This document shows positions 50,401 to 60,160 of a stretch of DNA of 64,000 bases, one piece after another. The number at the start of each line of letters is the position of its first letter. Within the stretch, counting starts at the first letter, position 1. The notes under the pieces are model-generated. The model had not been told where the DNA came from and did not search any database. It saw only the letters and a list, made by a program, of their open reading frames with translations. This DNA comes from Struthio camelus (Eukaryota; Chordata; Aves; Struthioniformes; Struthionidae). Where the stretch lies: NCBI RefSeq assembly GCF_040807025.1, contig NC_090981.1, positions 45,065,317 through 45,129,316 on the forward strand, given 5' to 3'. The translations under genes and the position numbers were made by a program.

Positions 50401-53290
50401 ACCTCATAAAGATTCTTTCTTACAGATTAATAATTCATCCAGAACAGTAAACAACCTTCATATGTGCTAACTTTGATAAACATAATACTACAGATGAGAT
50501 GCTTCAGATTAGTACAAGAGATATTCAAGGCATGCTTTTTAAAAACACTCCATTAAGTCCCAGAGTTGTGTGTTTCAAGCCTATGTTAAGATTTTTTAGA
50601 GTTGTTTGCTACATTTTTAAAATTAATTCACAGTTCTGTTTGCTTTTTAGAATGTGTTAGTTTCATATTTATATTCAGAGGAGGTATCTCAGACTTTCAC
50701 TGCATATTTTCCACAGATTACAGTCAATAAAAGCTATAGCTGTGAAGGTTTAGGTCTGACAGAAATTCCTGAAAAACTACCTGTCACAACGGAAATCCTC
50801 GACTTCAGCTTCAACTTGCTTCCTTCCCTTCAGAATTCAACCTTCTCGAAGCTGAAGGATCTACTCTCCTTGGATTTAACAAGGTACAGTAAGATCATCC
50901 TCACTTTCACAGATCATCTTGGTCAATACCCTCTGCCCTTGCTCAGGGCTGAAGGCTCACAGAGTCCACAACAGCACAGGGAAATCAGCAGCAGCATTTG
51001 CACATGGTTCTGGTATTTTACTAAATAAAGATTGATACAACTGGGCAATAGCTAGGCTTCTCCTTCAGTGACAGTCATTTGCCAGACAGTCGGCGTAATA
51101 AGCATTTTCCACATATTACTGTTACTAAGACCAACAAAATGACTAGAGTAACTTTTTAATTCACTTTTCCATAAAGATATTGTTCACAAAACCTAGAAAA
51201 AGATCCTTATAAGTGTTTGTCTTTTTCTCTAGAAAAAGAGATTTTCATCTGATTAATTTTGACACTAAAAAAACCTCATGTCTCCCTGACTTCCACAAAT
51301 GTCTCCTCAACAGGGTTTTTCGCACCCATCATTTCAGGGCAGTTTTCTCTGCTGTAATATAGCTTCCTCACTAGGACTCCATATTTAAAGTGGGCTTACC
51401 AATCCCAGGCAGGTGTCTTTTGCAAAGGAAAACACTGTTTTATTCTGGCAAAGGCCACTGATCATGGGTTTTTACACATATGAAATGCCATTTCAGTTAC
51501 CGTGTAATAATGGGAACATTTGACAAGCCAGACTGCTGATGCTGGCTTCTGTTGCTTTTTCAAGGTGTCAGATCAACTGGGTGTATGAAGGTGCCTTTCA
51601 CAACAACAATCACCTGCACACAATTGTGCTGACTGGAAACCTGCTCCTGTTTCTGTCTGACACAGCATTTGTTGGCCCTCAGTCCCTAAAGCAGCTTGTC
51701 TTAACGCAGACAGGAATAAGCACGCTGTCCTTCGTTCCCATGACAAACCTAGACAACTTGGATACGCTCATCTTGGGCAGCAACCACATCTCTTCTTTGC
51801 AGCTCCCCCCCACCTTTCCAACTCAAAACCTCAAATATCTTGATTTTCAAATGAACAATATTAGAACAATCACAGTGGAAGATGTCAGTGTTCTGCAGAA
51901 GACCAGTAACATAACTCTCATCTTTAAAGGCAACGACATTTTGCACATTGAACCCGGAGCTTTCCAGTCCAGTTTCTACAGTTTAGACTTTGGGGGCTGC
52001 ACCAACATCCCCAGTATCTTGGTGGGAATACGGAACTCCTCAGCCCACACGCTTTGGCTGGGAACGTTTGACGACGTGGAAAAGGAGACCTACATAAGCC
52101 CTGACGTTTTACAAGGCCTCTGTAATATCACTGTCAAGGACCTCTATCTGCAGCTACGGCACTTCAAAAACCTAAATGCTGCCACATTTCACTGTATGAC
52201 CAAGCTCCAGAAGCTGGACCTTACTCACACGCACATCAGCGCGTTGCCCCCTGACATCAGCGGTATGAAGGTGCTAACAGAGCTCATTCTCAACAGGAAC
52301 TTCTTCAAGCACCTCTGCGACACCAGCGCGGCTGCCTTCCCCTCCCTCACTCACCTCCACCTCAAAGGAAACTCGCAGACTCTGCAGCTGGGCTCCGGCT
52401 GTTTACAGAAGTTGGCAAAGCTTCAACATCTAGATTTAAGCCATAGCCACGTTGAAAGCTCCGACTGCTGTAATGAAGCACTAAATGGTTTGAGCAGTCT
52501 TCGGTACCTGAACCTGAGCTACAATACCAAACTCCACGTCCATGATGTGCTCTTTAAGGAAGGTACTAACCTGGAGCTGCTAGACATAGCTTTCACTCAG
52601 CTTCACATCAGCACTTCACAAGGGCCTTTCCGAAATCTGCATCTCTTGCAAGTCCTGAATCTTTCCTCCTCCCACATCAATACTAGCATTCAGCATCTCT
52701 TTCAAGGCCTGGAAAACCTCATGCTCTTGGACCTTAGTCAGAATATCTTTGAATCAGGGATCGTGCCAAAGAACAAACTGTTTCAACAGCTATCCAGTTT
52801 AGAGGTGCTAATTTTAGCATCCTGTGAATTGACAGCAATAGATGACCAAGCATTTCACATCCTCCAGAAGTTAAGGTACATTGATCTGAGCCACAACAAG
52901 CTTATTGCATTCAGTGCAGATGCGTTTTCAAATCATAAGAGCATCTATATCAATTTTGCCCACAATAGGGTTCAGATTATACCACGTGACAAGCTAGTAT
53001 CCCTACCTAGCCACAGTATAATCAATTTAAGTTACAATCCTCTGAAATGCACCTGCTCCAATATTGGTTTAATCACTTGGTACAAGCAGAATCTTGATAA
53101 AATTGAAGACCCTGAAGAAACTACGTGTTCAGAACCCAAATCGCTAGCTGGTGCTCAGTTGTCCACTGTTACTGTCTCCTGCGGGATCAGCACCACAGGA
53201 ATCATTGCAGTTGTCCTGGGTATTTTATCCTGCGTTGCCATCTTCCTCTGGAGCGTTCACTGTTTCAGGCAAAGCTATCAGCAAATCTAA
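47318..53290 (+). CDS. CD180 antigen (RP105), complete, three coding exons
   Basis: Joining 47318-47407, 50717-50883 and 51565-53290 gives 1,983 nt, that is 660 codons plus stop; human CD180 has 661. CD180 is a type I membrane protein of B cells and myeloid cells that pairs with MD-1 (LY86) and modulates TLR4/MD-2 signalling. Residues 1 to about 22 form a signal peptide. Cysteines in DTMC and YSC (about 28 and 39) start the N-terminal LRR cap. A long series of LRRs follows (LDLTRCQINW, LDLSHSHVESSDCC, YIDLSHNKL). A C-terminal cap with CTCSNI and a WYKQNL segment comes next, then a membrane helix at about 630-652 and a 7-residue tail ending YQQI. As in mammals there is no TIR domain. Many N-X-S/T sites are present. 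No frameshift or stop interrupts it. The start codon is the first ATG of exon 1 and gives a good signal peptide. Confidence 0.95.
47408..50716 (+). other. CD180 intron 1
   Basis: A 3.3-kb intron from GTGAGT to a TTTTCCACAG acceptor. It includes a GC-rich patch at about 48420-48760 with chance ORFs on both strands, but I see no recognisable repeat or nested gene. An upstream ATG at 50654 in frame with exon 2 is intronic: the acceptor at 50716 joins exon 1 to exon 2 in agreement with the protein family. Confidence 0.85.
50717..50883 (+). CDS. CD180 coding exon 2
   Basis: 167 nt encoding residues 31-85 and two bases of codon 86. It covers the second cap cysteine (NKSYSCEGLGLTEIP) and the first LRR (EILDFSFNLLPSLQNSTF). 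The acceptor is CCACAG|ATT and the donor is ACAAG|GTACAG, with the Arg codon split AG|G exactly as needed to continue into RCQINW in exon 3. Confidence 0.92.
50884..51564 (+). other. CD180 intron 2
   Basis: A 681-bp phase-2 intron with donor GTACAG and acceptor TTTTTCAAG. I see nothing else in it. Reading through from exon 2 reaches a stop at 51026-51028. Confidence 0.88.
51565..53290 (+). CDS. CD180 coding exon 3 (most LRRs, membrane helix)
   Basis: This exon encodes residues 86-660: most of the LRR horseshoe, the C-terminal cysteine cap, the single membrane helix and the short cytoplasmic tail. The reading frame is open upstream to an ATG at 51539, but the exon truly begins at the acceptor AAG|G (51565), which supplies the third base of Arg86. 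The stop is TAA at 53288-53290. That nearly all the ectodomain lies in one large exon matches the family. Confidence 0.95.
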
Positions 53291-54304
53291 GTTTATGATG
53301 AATGTAGAACGTAAAGAAAACATGTACCGCAATTGGATTAGGATGAAAAACAATTTACTGCTTTTGTTCCTGGTCTGTATTTCCTTTAAATTTTGCAATA
53401 CTTTTTCCATTTCCATTATAACTTTTAGCAAAACAAAAAAATGCTTATTACATGAGGTCTGGAAAACTAAAATTGTGTCCTGAGCCTAGAACATAAATAA
53501 TTTCTGCTATCGAGATGCCCCAGCTCAACTTCATGCTAGCACTGGTACCATAGCCACTAGGGCTAAAGTACCTCTAAAGGGAAGAGCCAAGCACTGAAAT
53601 GTTGAGGTAGTTCTCCATTGAAAACAACAACAACAAACAAAAAAAGTGAAAAACAATGCTGTTTAAGAGCTAGCGTTACTGTACACCACTCAATCAAAAA
53701 GCAAAAACATTTCTGTGAGGGACAGGAGTAACAATCAAAGTCAAGTAAGACCCGATCCCTTCAGGGCTTACACAAACAATTTGTACCATCAGGTGCTCTC
53801 TGATTTCTTAAAAATCTCTTTGAACCTTGGAAAGGTCCTGGCCATCCCTTTGAACCTCTCTCTGTCCATCTGTCTCCAAGGAGCAGGCTTTGCTCCTGGT
53901 CTTCTAATTAATATAATGCTCCATGGTAAACGGGACTATCAACAATTTCAGCTTTAACCACAAAACTTGTAAATTTGGCCAAAAATCTGTGGGTACTTGG
54001 CACTGTGGAAGCCTGAACTTGTGAATAGCAGCCGATATCAGCAGCTAAGAGACCTTACCAAACACGTGTGTGTCTTTTGACGCATGGTCAATGTGGCACA
54101 GTGCAGAGGGGGCTGTTTCCTCCAGCTGCAGAACAGGAAAGAAAAGTAGGGATTGCAAAGGCAAAGGCATAGCGAGAAGCAGGAATCTGATCCCAGAGGC
54201 ACACATGGTGCTCATGGCTATTTCATGTCACCTCCGGTGGGTGAATCCCTGGAGTAAAGTAAGGATTATGACATGATCTTGCTCCAATAGGACATGCAAC
54301 AGCT

Positions 54305-54323
54305 GGGGGGGGGAGGGGGAGGG
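54305..54323 (+). other. G-rich tract, G-quadruplex candidate
   Basis: Runs of 9, 5 and 3 G separated by single A lie in the inferred CD180 3' UTR, about 40 bp before the first polyadenylation hexamer. The 9-G run can supply two G3 tracts, so four tracts are available on the transcript strand. Confidence 0.6.
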
Positions 54324-54397
54324 ATGGAAGATAAAACAAACTTATTGCCATTTGCTCTTATTAAAGTCTTGAATCCTTCCTTCTGCCGCCACAAGTG

Positions 54398-54403
54398 AAT
54401 AAA
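54398..54403 (+). terminator. CD180 polyadenylation signal AATAAA (candidate)
   Basis: A canonical hexamer 1.1 kb after the stop, with a GU-rich downstream element at about 54420-54431. A weaker ATTAAA lies at 54360. Confidence 0.55.
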
Positions 54404-55097
54404 CCCAGTGGCAACACAGAGTATGTGTATTTGGCCATAGGTCTGATGAGAACTTGCTGTGCCTTCTCATCTACCTGTGTTGTTATAATGCAATTTTTGG
54501 CACTATTGTGTTAATAACCAGTTAATTCAGAGGTATAGAGGCCATCTTCTCTAGGGTATGACTCGTCCATCTCCACAGACAGGCACGTACCGCGCGGAGC
54601 CCCGATGTGCCCTCAGCAAGGCTCCCAGGTGTGTTAAACTGAAGTCTGCGTTTACTCAGTGAGGCATGGAAACAGAGCTCTCTTGGAGCACTTTCCATGC
54701 AGGACTTCAAATTCAGCTTCAGCTCTTGCACCAAAGGCATTTCCCCAAAATTTTCCTCCATAATGTACTTATTACCTTGGATTTCAAAGATCCCTGCTGG
54801 ACTAGAAAGTTTCTACTCACTTCTTAAGAAATAACCAACAAGAATATCTGGTATTTCTCATCAAATAAGAAACTCTTGTAGTGAAGCCATTTTTACCCTC
54901 TGTAAGTGGTTATTAAACATTACTGGAGTCAGACTACAAAATACAGACTCTTTCCACTCTCAGATGCCTTTGCATCACGTCTGCAGCCTGCTTCACCACA
55001 CAGCATCACTTCCTCCTGCACGGCATTCAGTTCCTCCTGCCTTTGTAGCTGTGTACTGCCCGAGGCCGTGCTGACTGCTGCACAAGCAGTGCTTTTT

Positions 55098-55151
55098 GAT
55101 GTTTCTTTCCCAGATGCTATAAACGATGTTTCTTTCCCAGATGCTATAAAC
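55098..55151. repeat. Perfect 27-bp tandem duplication
   Basis: Two identical adjacent copies of a 27-bp unit starting GATGTTTCTTTCCCAGATGC. The unit is nine codons long, so an overlapping ORF shows a doubled nonapeptide. I find no other evidence of coding. Confidence 0.95.
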
Positions 55152-56554
55152 ACTTCCATATTTTGGGTAGCAGGACATCGCGGGCCCTCACAAGTCTGTA
55201 TATTGTTTATTGGCGTTCCCTGTTTCTGCTGCCACTGACAAGCTCTCCACAAAAACCTTTTCCCAACCCTGCAAGCGCATGCTGTGTTTGAACTGAAAAA
55301 CTGCAGAATATCAAAGCTGGTTGGCGCAGCTTATATCAGACATGGGCTTCCTCTGATCTGAGAGAGAGAAATGTCACCGAGCAAGAAACACCACCAAAGA
55401 GCTCCTCTGCTCCTCTTCGAGAGCAAGGCAGAAAAGTGCCTGAAGCTAGTGTAGAATTCAAGGCACCTTTTCCCCTCCCTCTGCAAACACAACTGGTTAA
55501 ACAGGCAAACTCCCATAATTGCATTGTCTGATAATGCAATCCACAAAAGACAAAACTCGGCCTAGCAGGGCAGTTCTCAAATGCTATAAGAGTTCCAAGA
55601 ACCTTAAGTTTTTGCTTTCCAGCATTAGCCTTTAACAATCATCTAACACGAGCTCCCATGAGTGTGCATGACTCAAAACTGATGTGCTTCTCAAATTATT
55701 TTCCTTCTAAAGTTGTGGGACCAAGAAAGTAACGGACAAATAGTGAAGTTTAAAGGGAGTATGACAGTTTCTAGCTTGGGAAAGGTGCTAAAAATTGCTG
55801 CAAATATCAGGTAAGAAGCTGACATATGTATCCATGTATAATCTGACAATATGTCCACAAATAACAGCAACTTCAGTATCAGCGCAACGTGCAGTTTTCT
55901 TCTCACTTTCTGAAATACATCTTCATTTGGAGAGAATATGGGATTTAAAACATTACCAATTTCTGAAATGCTACCCACTTTCATAGGGTAGACTTGCATG
56001 TAGACGTCAGGCAATTAAAAGTCAAACAAAAGGTGAAACAGTGAATGTGTTCAAGATCTGTTTACACAGGGAGAGTTAAGTACACACTTTCCCGTGTTCC
56101 ACCCCTTTTGCTCAACACAAGTTATGTTTATAACAAGCATATTGTCATCTGTTGTCAATTTTATTTTCTCTTGATTTACTTTACAGCATGACCTGCTCAG
56201 AGCAGGATCTTAGCTCTTTTATTTGACTGTAAAACACCATTCACAGGACACTGTTAACAACAGCGCAGAACAGCATACACTGTGTATTTCAGGATGCACA
56301 ATCCTGAATATAGGAACTGGTTATTCTGAAGGAATATTTTTGTGTGAATATAACATGCCACCATGTCCAATAATATATCAAAATTCTGGAAATCTGATGA
56401 TTAAGTCTTCTGAGATTATTTAGCAAGGGTCTAAATGGAAAGTGATGTTGGATTTATTTATTTATTTTTTTTTAATAAAATTTGTTTACCCAGTCAAGCT
56501 CTGATCTGATGCAGTCCTTGGTTCTCAGTCAGGCCTTTTATCTCTTATTTTTTG

Positions 56555-56655
56555 AATACAGCTGGGGAGCCAACACACAAAGAGACCAAGTGACTTGCCT
56601 GAGGTGAACAGTAGCTGACAGAATCCAACTCATGACCATCCTGGCTTCTGGGCTA
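56555..56655 (-). mobile_element. MIR-like SINE fragment
   Basis: The + strand reads CACAAAGAGACCAAGTGACT then TGCCTGAGGTGAACAGTAGCTGACAGA (split here at 56602), then a TGGCTTCTGGGCTA block. This follows the reverse complement of the MIR core: CACAGAGAGGTTAAGTGACT, TGCCCAAGGTCACACAGC, GGCAGAGC. It is an ancient copy with approximate ends. Confidence 0.65.
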
Positions 56656-58942
56656 CAGATGTCATGAAAATTCTGATACAATACAAAACTGAACAATGGT
56701 CTGCAAAACAGAATTTAATATGAGTGTTTACGCAGAGAAGAAACGTGAGTAGCTTTTAGCTGATGAAGCACGTTCCAAAGATTAGTAAGCATTTACATTT
56801 ATTTCAATTGTACAAAACAAAATTCAGAGCCAAGTTCTTGCTTCCCTAACTGTGTTTAAACAGGATTTTATCAATAAGATGCAATTCAGTTTTTGAAAAA
56901 GGATTTTGCTCTGAACAGGATGGTTGGAGGCAGGCCAATTTCTAAATCCACTGACTTAAAAGAATACCCTAATGTGGGTGATGCATCTTTACGAATTTTC
57001 TCTTATCCACCAGCCCAATCCATACCTGGGAAAGGACAAGATGTCATCCTTTTCCAACTACTTACTTGCACCATACCTGCCACTCTCTTGAAAATACAAC
57101 TGAAAAATCTCCCACAGATACAGGCTATGACCTTCTCCAGTGGCCCTCTCAAATATCCTGTTGCTCACATACCTAGTTCACACCTGCATTTTCTGCATGC
57201 CAGACCTTACCTATGTCTTTACTCTCTCTTGCTCCATGATAGTTTTGTGTGTCCCACTTTGCTGTCTCTGCAACCTTTTGCACTCATCCTGATCCTCCCA
57301 ACTCTTTGCAGCTTGAACTCTTAACCACTAGTGTCACATCCTACCCTCAGTTCATTCAAATCTCTCCTCTGCAGATGTCTTCCATTCAGCTTAACCGGGC
57401 TCAAACACTGCAGTACTGGAAAAAAAAAAACCATTGGTAATCCAAGCCATGAACTGTAGGACACACATTCATACACACTCTAGCATCTTCCTGTCCTGTG
57501 ATTTATTCTTTTAAAGCTGTATTCTCCGAACCCAAGCATGACATCCCTGCTAATCCTTGCTAACTATAGAAGAGAATATGGGCCTAAAAGGGCATTGGAA
57601 ACAGCAGTAAACTAAGGGTTTAGTGCTGAGGAGGGGCATTCTCTACATTTCCCTTTCACATCATGAAAGGGCACCCATCCCAGGTGAGGTGCAGAGTCTC
57701 CTTCCTTCTGGGGGTGGAAGTGAGGTTGACAAGGCCACGTCACATGAGAAATGGGTAACCTCCTGAGCTCTTCCTCAACAGAAACCCTTTACATCACCTG
57801 TCTGCTCTGGCCCTGAACGCTATGGATAACCATGCGGGCACAGAGTGTTCCACATCTCCCTACGTGGAGGTGACTGCTGCTGCCTGCAGTCAGAAAAGGC
57901 ACAGCAGGTAAAACAGTTACTTAGATCCACAGTCACTCCTCAACTCTGGGCACCTCCTTCCTACCCCAGAGCTGTTAGTTCCTGCTCTCCCTCCTCTGGC
58001 TCATTGCACCCCCTGCCCCTGCCCCGATCCTGCAGAGCACCTGCCTTCTGCTGGGTTCCAGTGACTCTAAGAGGTTGGGGTGCCCTCCAGATCCTCATCT
58101 ATTGGTTTTAGAGACAGAGAGCACAGCAGCAGAAGCGACTCCGCAACATTTTCCCTGTGCAAAACCAACTTCAGCAAAACACAGAGAAAACAATGCAATA
58201 GCAAAACATGAACAAAAATAAAAATCCCCACAGGGCAGATACTTCCTGGCACGTGCTAACCAGCTGTGTACAGCTTCTCTACCAGCTACCAGCAACAGAA
58301 CAGTAAAATTCTGTGTTATCATATACACTGCTGCACTGCAAGAGTGGAAAGATGCAAGTCAGGGCAGCAACAATCCTGCCGTGTTTCTCCCCCTGCCAAA
58401 AGGACCCATCAAGCAGCCAGCAGATGCTAAGTAAGGTACTCTGCTCCCTCTCTCCTGTCTACTTCACTGCATCTCTCTGATCTTCTATTGTGAGAAAGAA
58501 TGAATAAAGGGAGATTTGTTATTAAAAGGTGGAGATTTAAAAACTGAAGAAAATTGGACATAACATATGCTCTACACATTCCATGAGGCCAGAAATTCAA
58601 TAAAATTACAGAAAAAAAAATTGCTATTTTGAGAAGGCATTCGAAAACATGCTGGCCTACTGCAATGAACAATGATAGACATTTTGGAAGAGAGATTGAA
58701 ATGTAACATTACAGTCTCTTGCGGTCACTAGCTAATAGTCAGTGTGTCCACCACACTGCGTGCACCTGCCTGCTGAACAGCAGCACAGTGGTTCCAGCCC
58801 CTGACAAAGACAAGATACTTGGCTATACTGATCCGAGAAAATGGCACCACTTCTTTTGACTAGACTACATTTCCTCATGCAAAATCCTTGGCCAGCATGT
58901 ACTGTGAGGGCTACTGAGCAAAAAGGGTAACTGGCCCTTGCC

Positions 58943-58972
58943 CACCTTCCTCCTTCCCTCCCCCTCCCACCC
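58943..58972. other. Pyrimidine tract facing the purine array
   Basis: About 30 nt of almost pure C/T on the + strand (CCTTCCTCCTTCCCTCCCCC and on). It is separated by about 25 bp from the purine decamer array, so the strand bias switches abruptly here. It resembles a diverged reverse complement of the array sequence. Confidence 0.8.
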
Positions 58973-58997
58973 AATATAGTAGAGATGGGCCTTAAGT

Positions 58998-60107
58998 GGG
59001 GAGAGAAGGGGAGAGAAGGGGAGAGAAGGGGAGAGAAGGGGAGAGAAGGGGAGAGAAGGGGAGAGAAGGGGAGAGAAGGGGAGAGAAGGGGAGAGAAGGG
59101 GAGAGAAGGGGAGAGAAGGGGAGAGAAGGGGAGAGAAGGGGAGAGAAGGGGAGAGAAGGGGAGAGAAGGGGAGAGAAGGGGAGAGAAGGGGAGAGAAGGG
59201 GAGAGAAGGGGAGAGAAGGGGAGAGAAGGGGAGAGAAGGGGAGAGAAGGGGAGAGAAGGGGAGAGAAGGGGAGAGAAGGGGAGAGAAGGGGAGAGAAGGG
59301 GAGAGAAGGGGAGAGAAGGGGAGAGAAGGGGAGAGAAGGGGAGAGAAGGGGAGAGAAGGGGAGAGAAGGGGAGAGAAGGGGAGAGAAGGGGAGAGAAGGG
59401 GAGAGAAGGGGAGAGAAGGGGAGAGAAGGGGAGAGAAGGGGAGAGAAGGGGAGAGAAGGGGAGAGAAGGGGAGAGAAGGGGAGAGAAGGGGAGAGAAGGG
59501 GAGAGAAGGGGAGAGAAGGGGAGAGAAGGGGAGAGAAGGGGAGAGAAGGGGAGAGAAGGGGAGAGAAGGGGAGAGAAGGGGAGAGAAGGGGAGAGAAGGG
59601 GAGAGAAGGGGAGAGAAGGGGAGAGAAGGGGAGAGAAGGGGAGAGAAGGGGAGAGAAGGGGAGAGAAGGGGAGAGAAGGGGAGAGAAGGGGAGAGAAGGG
59701 GAGAGAAGGGGAGAGAAGGGGAGAGAAGGGGAGAGAAGGGGAGAGAAGGGGAGAGAAGGGGAGAGAAGGGGAGAGAAGGGGAGAGAAGGGGAGAGAAGGG
59801 GAGAGAAGGGGAGAGAAGGGGAGAGAAGGGGAGAGAAGGGGAGAGAAGGGGAGAGAAGGGGAGAGAAGGGGAGAGAAGGGGAGAGAAGGGGAGAGAAGGG
59901 GAGAGAAGGGGAGAGAAGGGGAGAGAAGGGGAGAGAAGGGGAGAGAAGGGGAGAGAAGGGGAGAGAAGGGGAGAGAAGGGGAGAGAAGGGGAGAGAAGGG
60001 GAGAGAAGGGGAGAGAAGGGGAGAGAAGGGGAGAGAAGGGGAGAGAAGGGGAGAGAAGGGGAGAGAAGGGGAGAGAAGGGGAGAGAAGGGGAGAGAAGGG
60101 GAGAGAA
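58998..60107. repeat. Perfect decamer minisatellite, 111 copies
   Basis: The unit GGGGAGAGAA (equally GAGAGAAGGG) fills 1,110 bp. Every copy I read is identical, from 58998 to 60107. The + strand is pure purine with a G4 run every 10 bp, matching the G3+N1-7 quadruplex rule throughout, and the duplex is a mirror-type polypurine/polypyrimidine tract able to form triplex. Because the unit is not a multiple of 3 and holds no stop in any phase, all six frames are open. The resulting 380-480 codon ORFs (repeats of EKGREGERRG or SLPFSPLLSP) are artefacts of the array. The array sits between convergent CD180 and MAST4, just past the best MAST4 polyadenylation site. Perfect identity means recent expansion or homogenisation, and copy number may be unreliable in an assembly. 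Confidence 0.98.
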
Positions 60108-60129
60108 CGAAGTTCAAAGAAGAACGCTG

Positions 60130-60160
60130 ACACAACACTGTTTCATGCTGAATTTTTATT
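60130..60160 (-). terminator. Best MAST4 polyadenylation site
   Basis: On the - strand AATAAA (60160-60155) is followed after 14 nt by a CA cleavage dinucleotide (60140-60139), then immediately by the GU-rich GTGTTGTGT (60138-60130). This is the classical order of hexamer, cleavage site and downstream element. An alternative hexamer at 60268-60263 could give a slightly shorter mRNA. Confidence 0.55.

Larger units (their letters stand above)
53291..54415 (+). other. CD180 3' UTR (inferred end)
   Basis: AT-rich sequence after the stop. It ends with an ATTAAA at 54360-54365 and an AATAAA at 54398-54403, followed by CA dinucleotides and a GU-rich stretch (GTATGTGTATTT at about 54420). This is a standard polyadenylation arrangement and gives a 3' UTR of about 1.1 kb. 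A G-rich run lies at 54305-54323. Confidence 0.55.
54416..58942. other. Spacer between convergent genes, no gene recognised
   Basis: No supported exon on either strand. It contains a perfect 27-bp tandem duplication (55098-55151) and a MIR-like fragment (56555-56655). ORFs such as 56893-57324 (+) have no recognisable domain. Confidence 0.6.

Noticed and set aside
50654-51028. ORF starting at ATG 50654 as a separate small LRR gene
   Set aside because: Only 50717-50883 is exonic. Sequence before the CCACAG acceptor and after the GTACAG donor loses all similarity to CD180.
51539-51564. ATG at 51539 as the CD180 start
   Set aside because: It lies in the polypyrimidine and acceptor region of intron 2. 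Using it would remove the signal peptide and N-terminal cap, which are encoded in exons 1 and 2.
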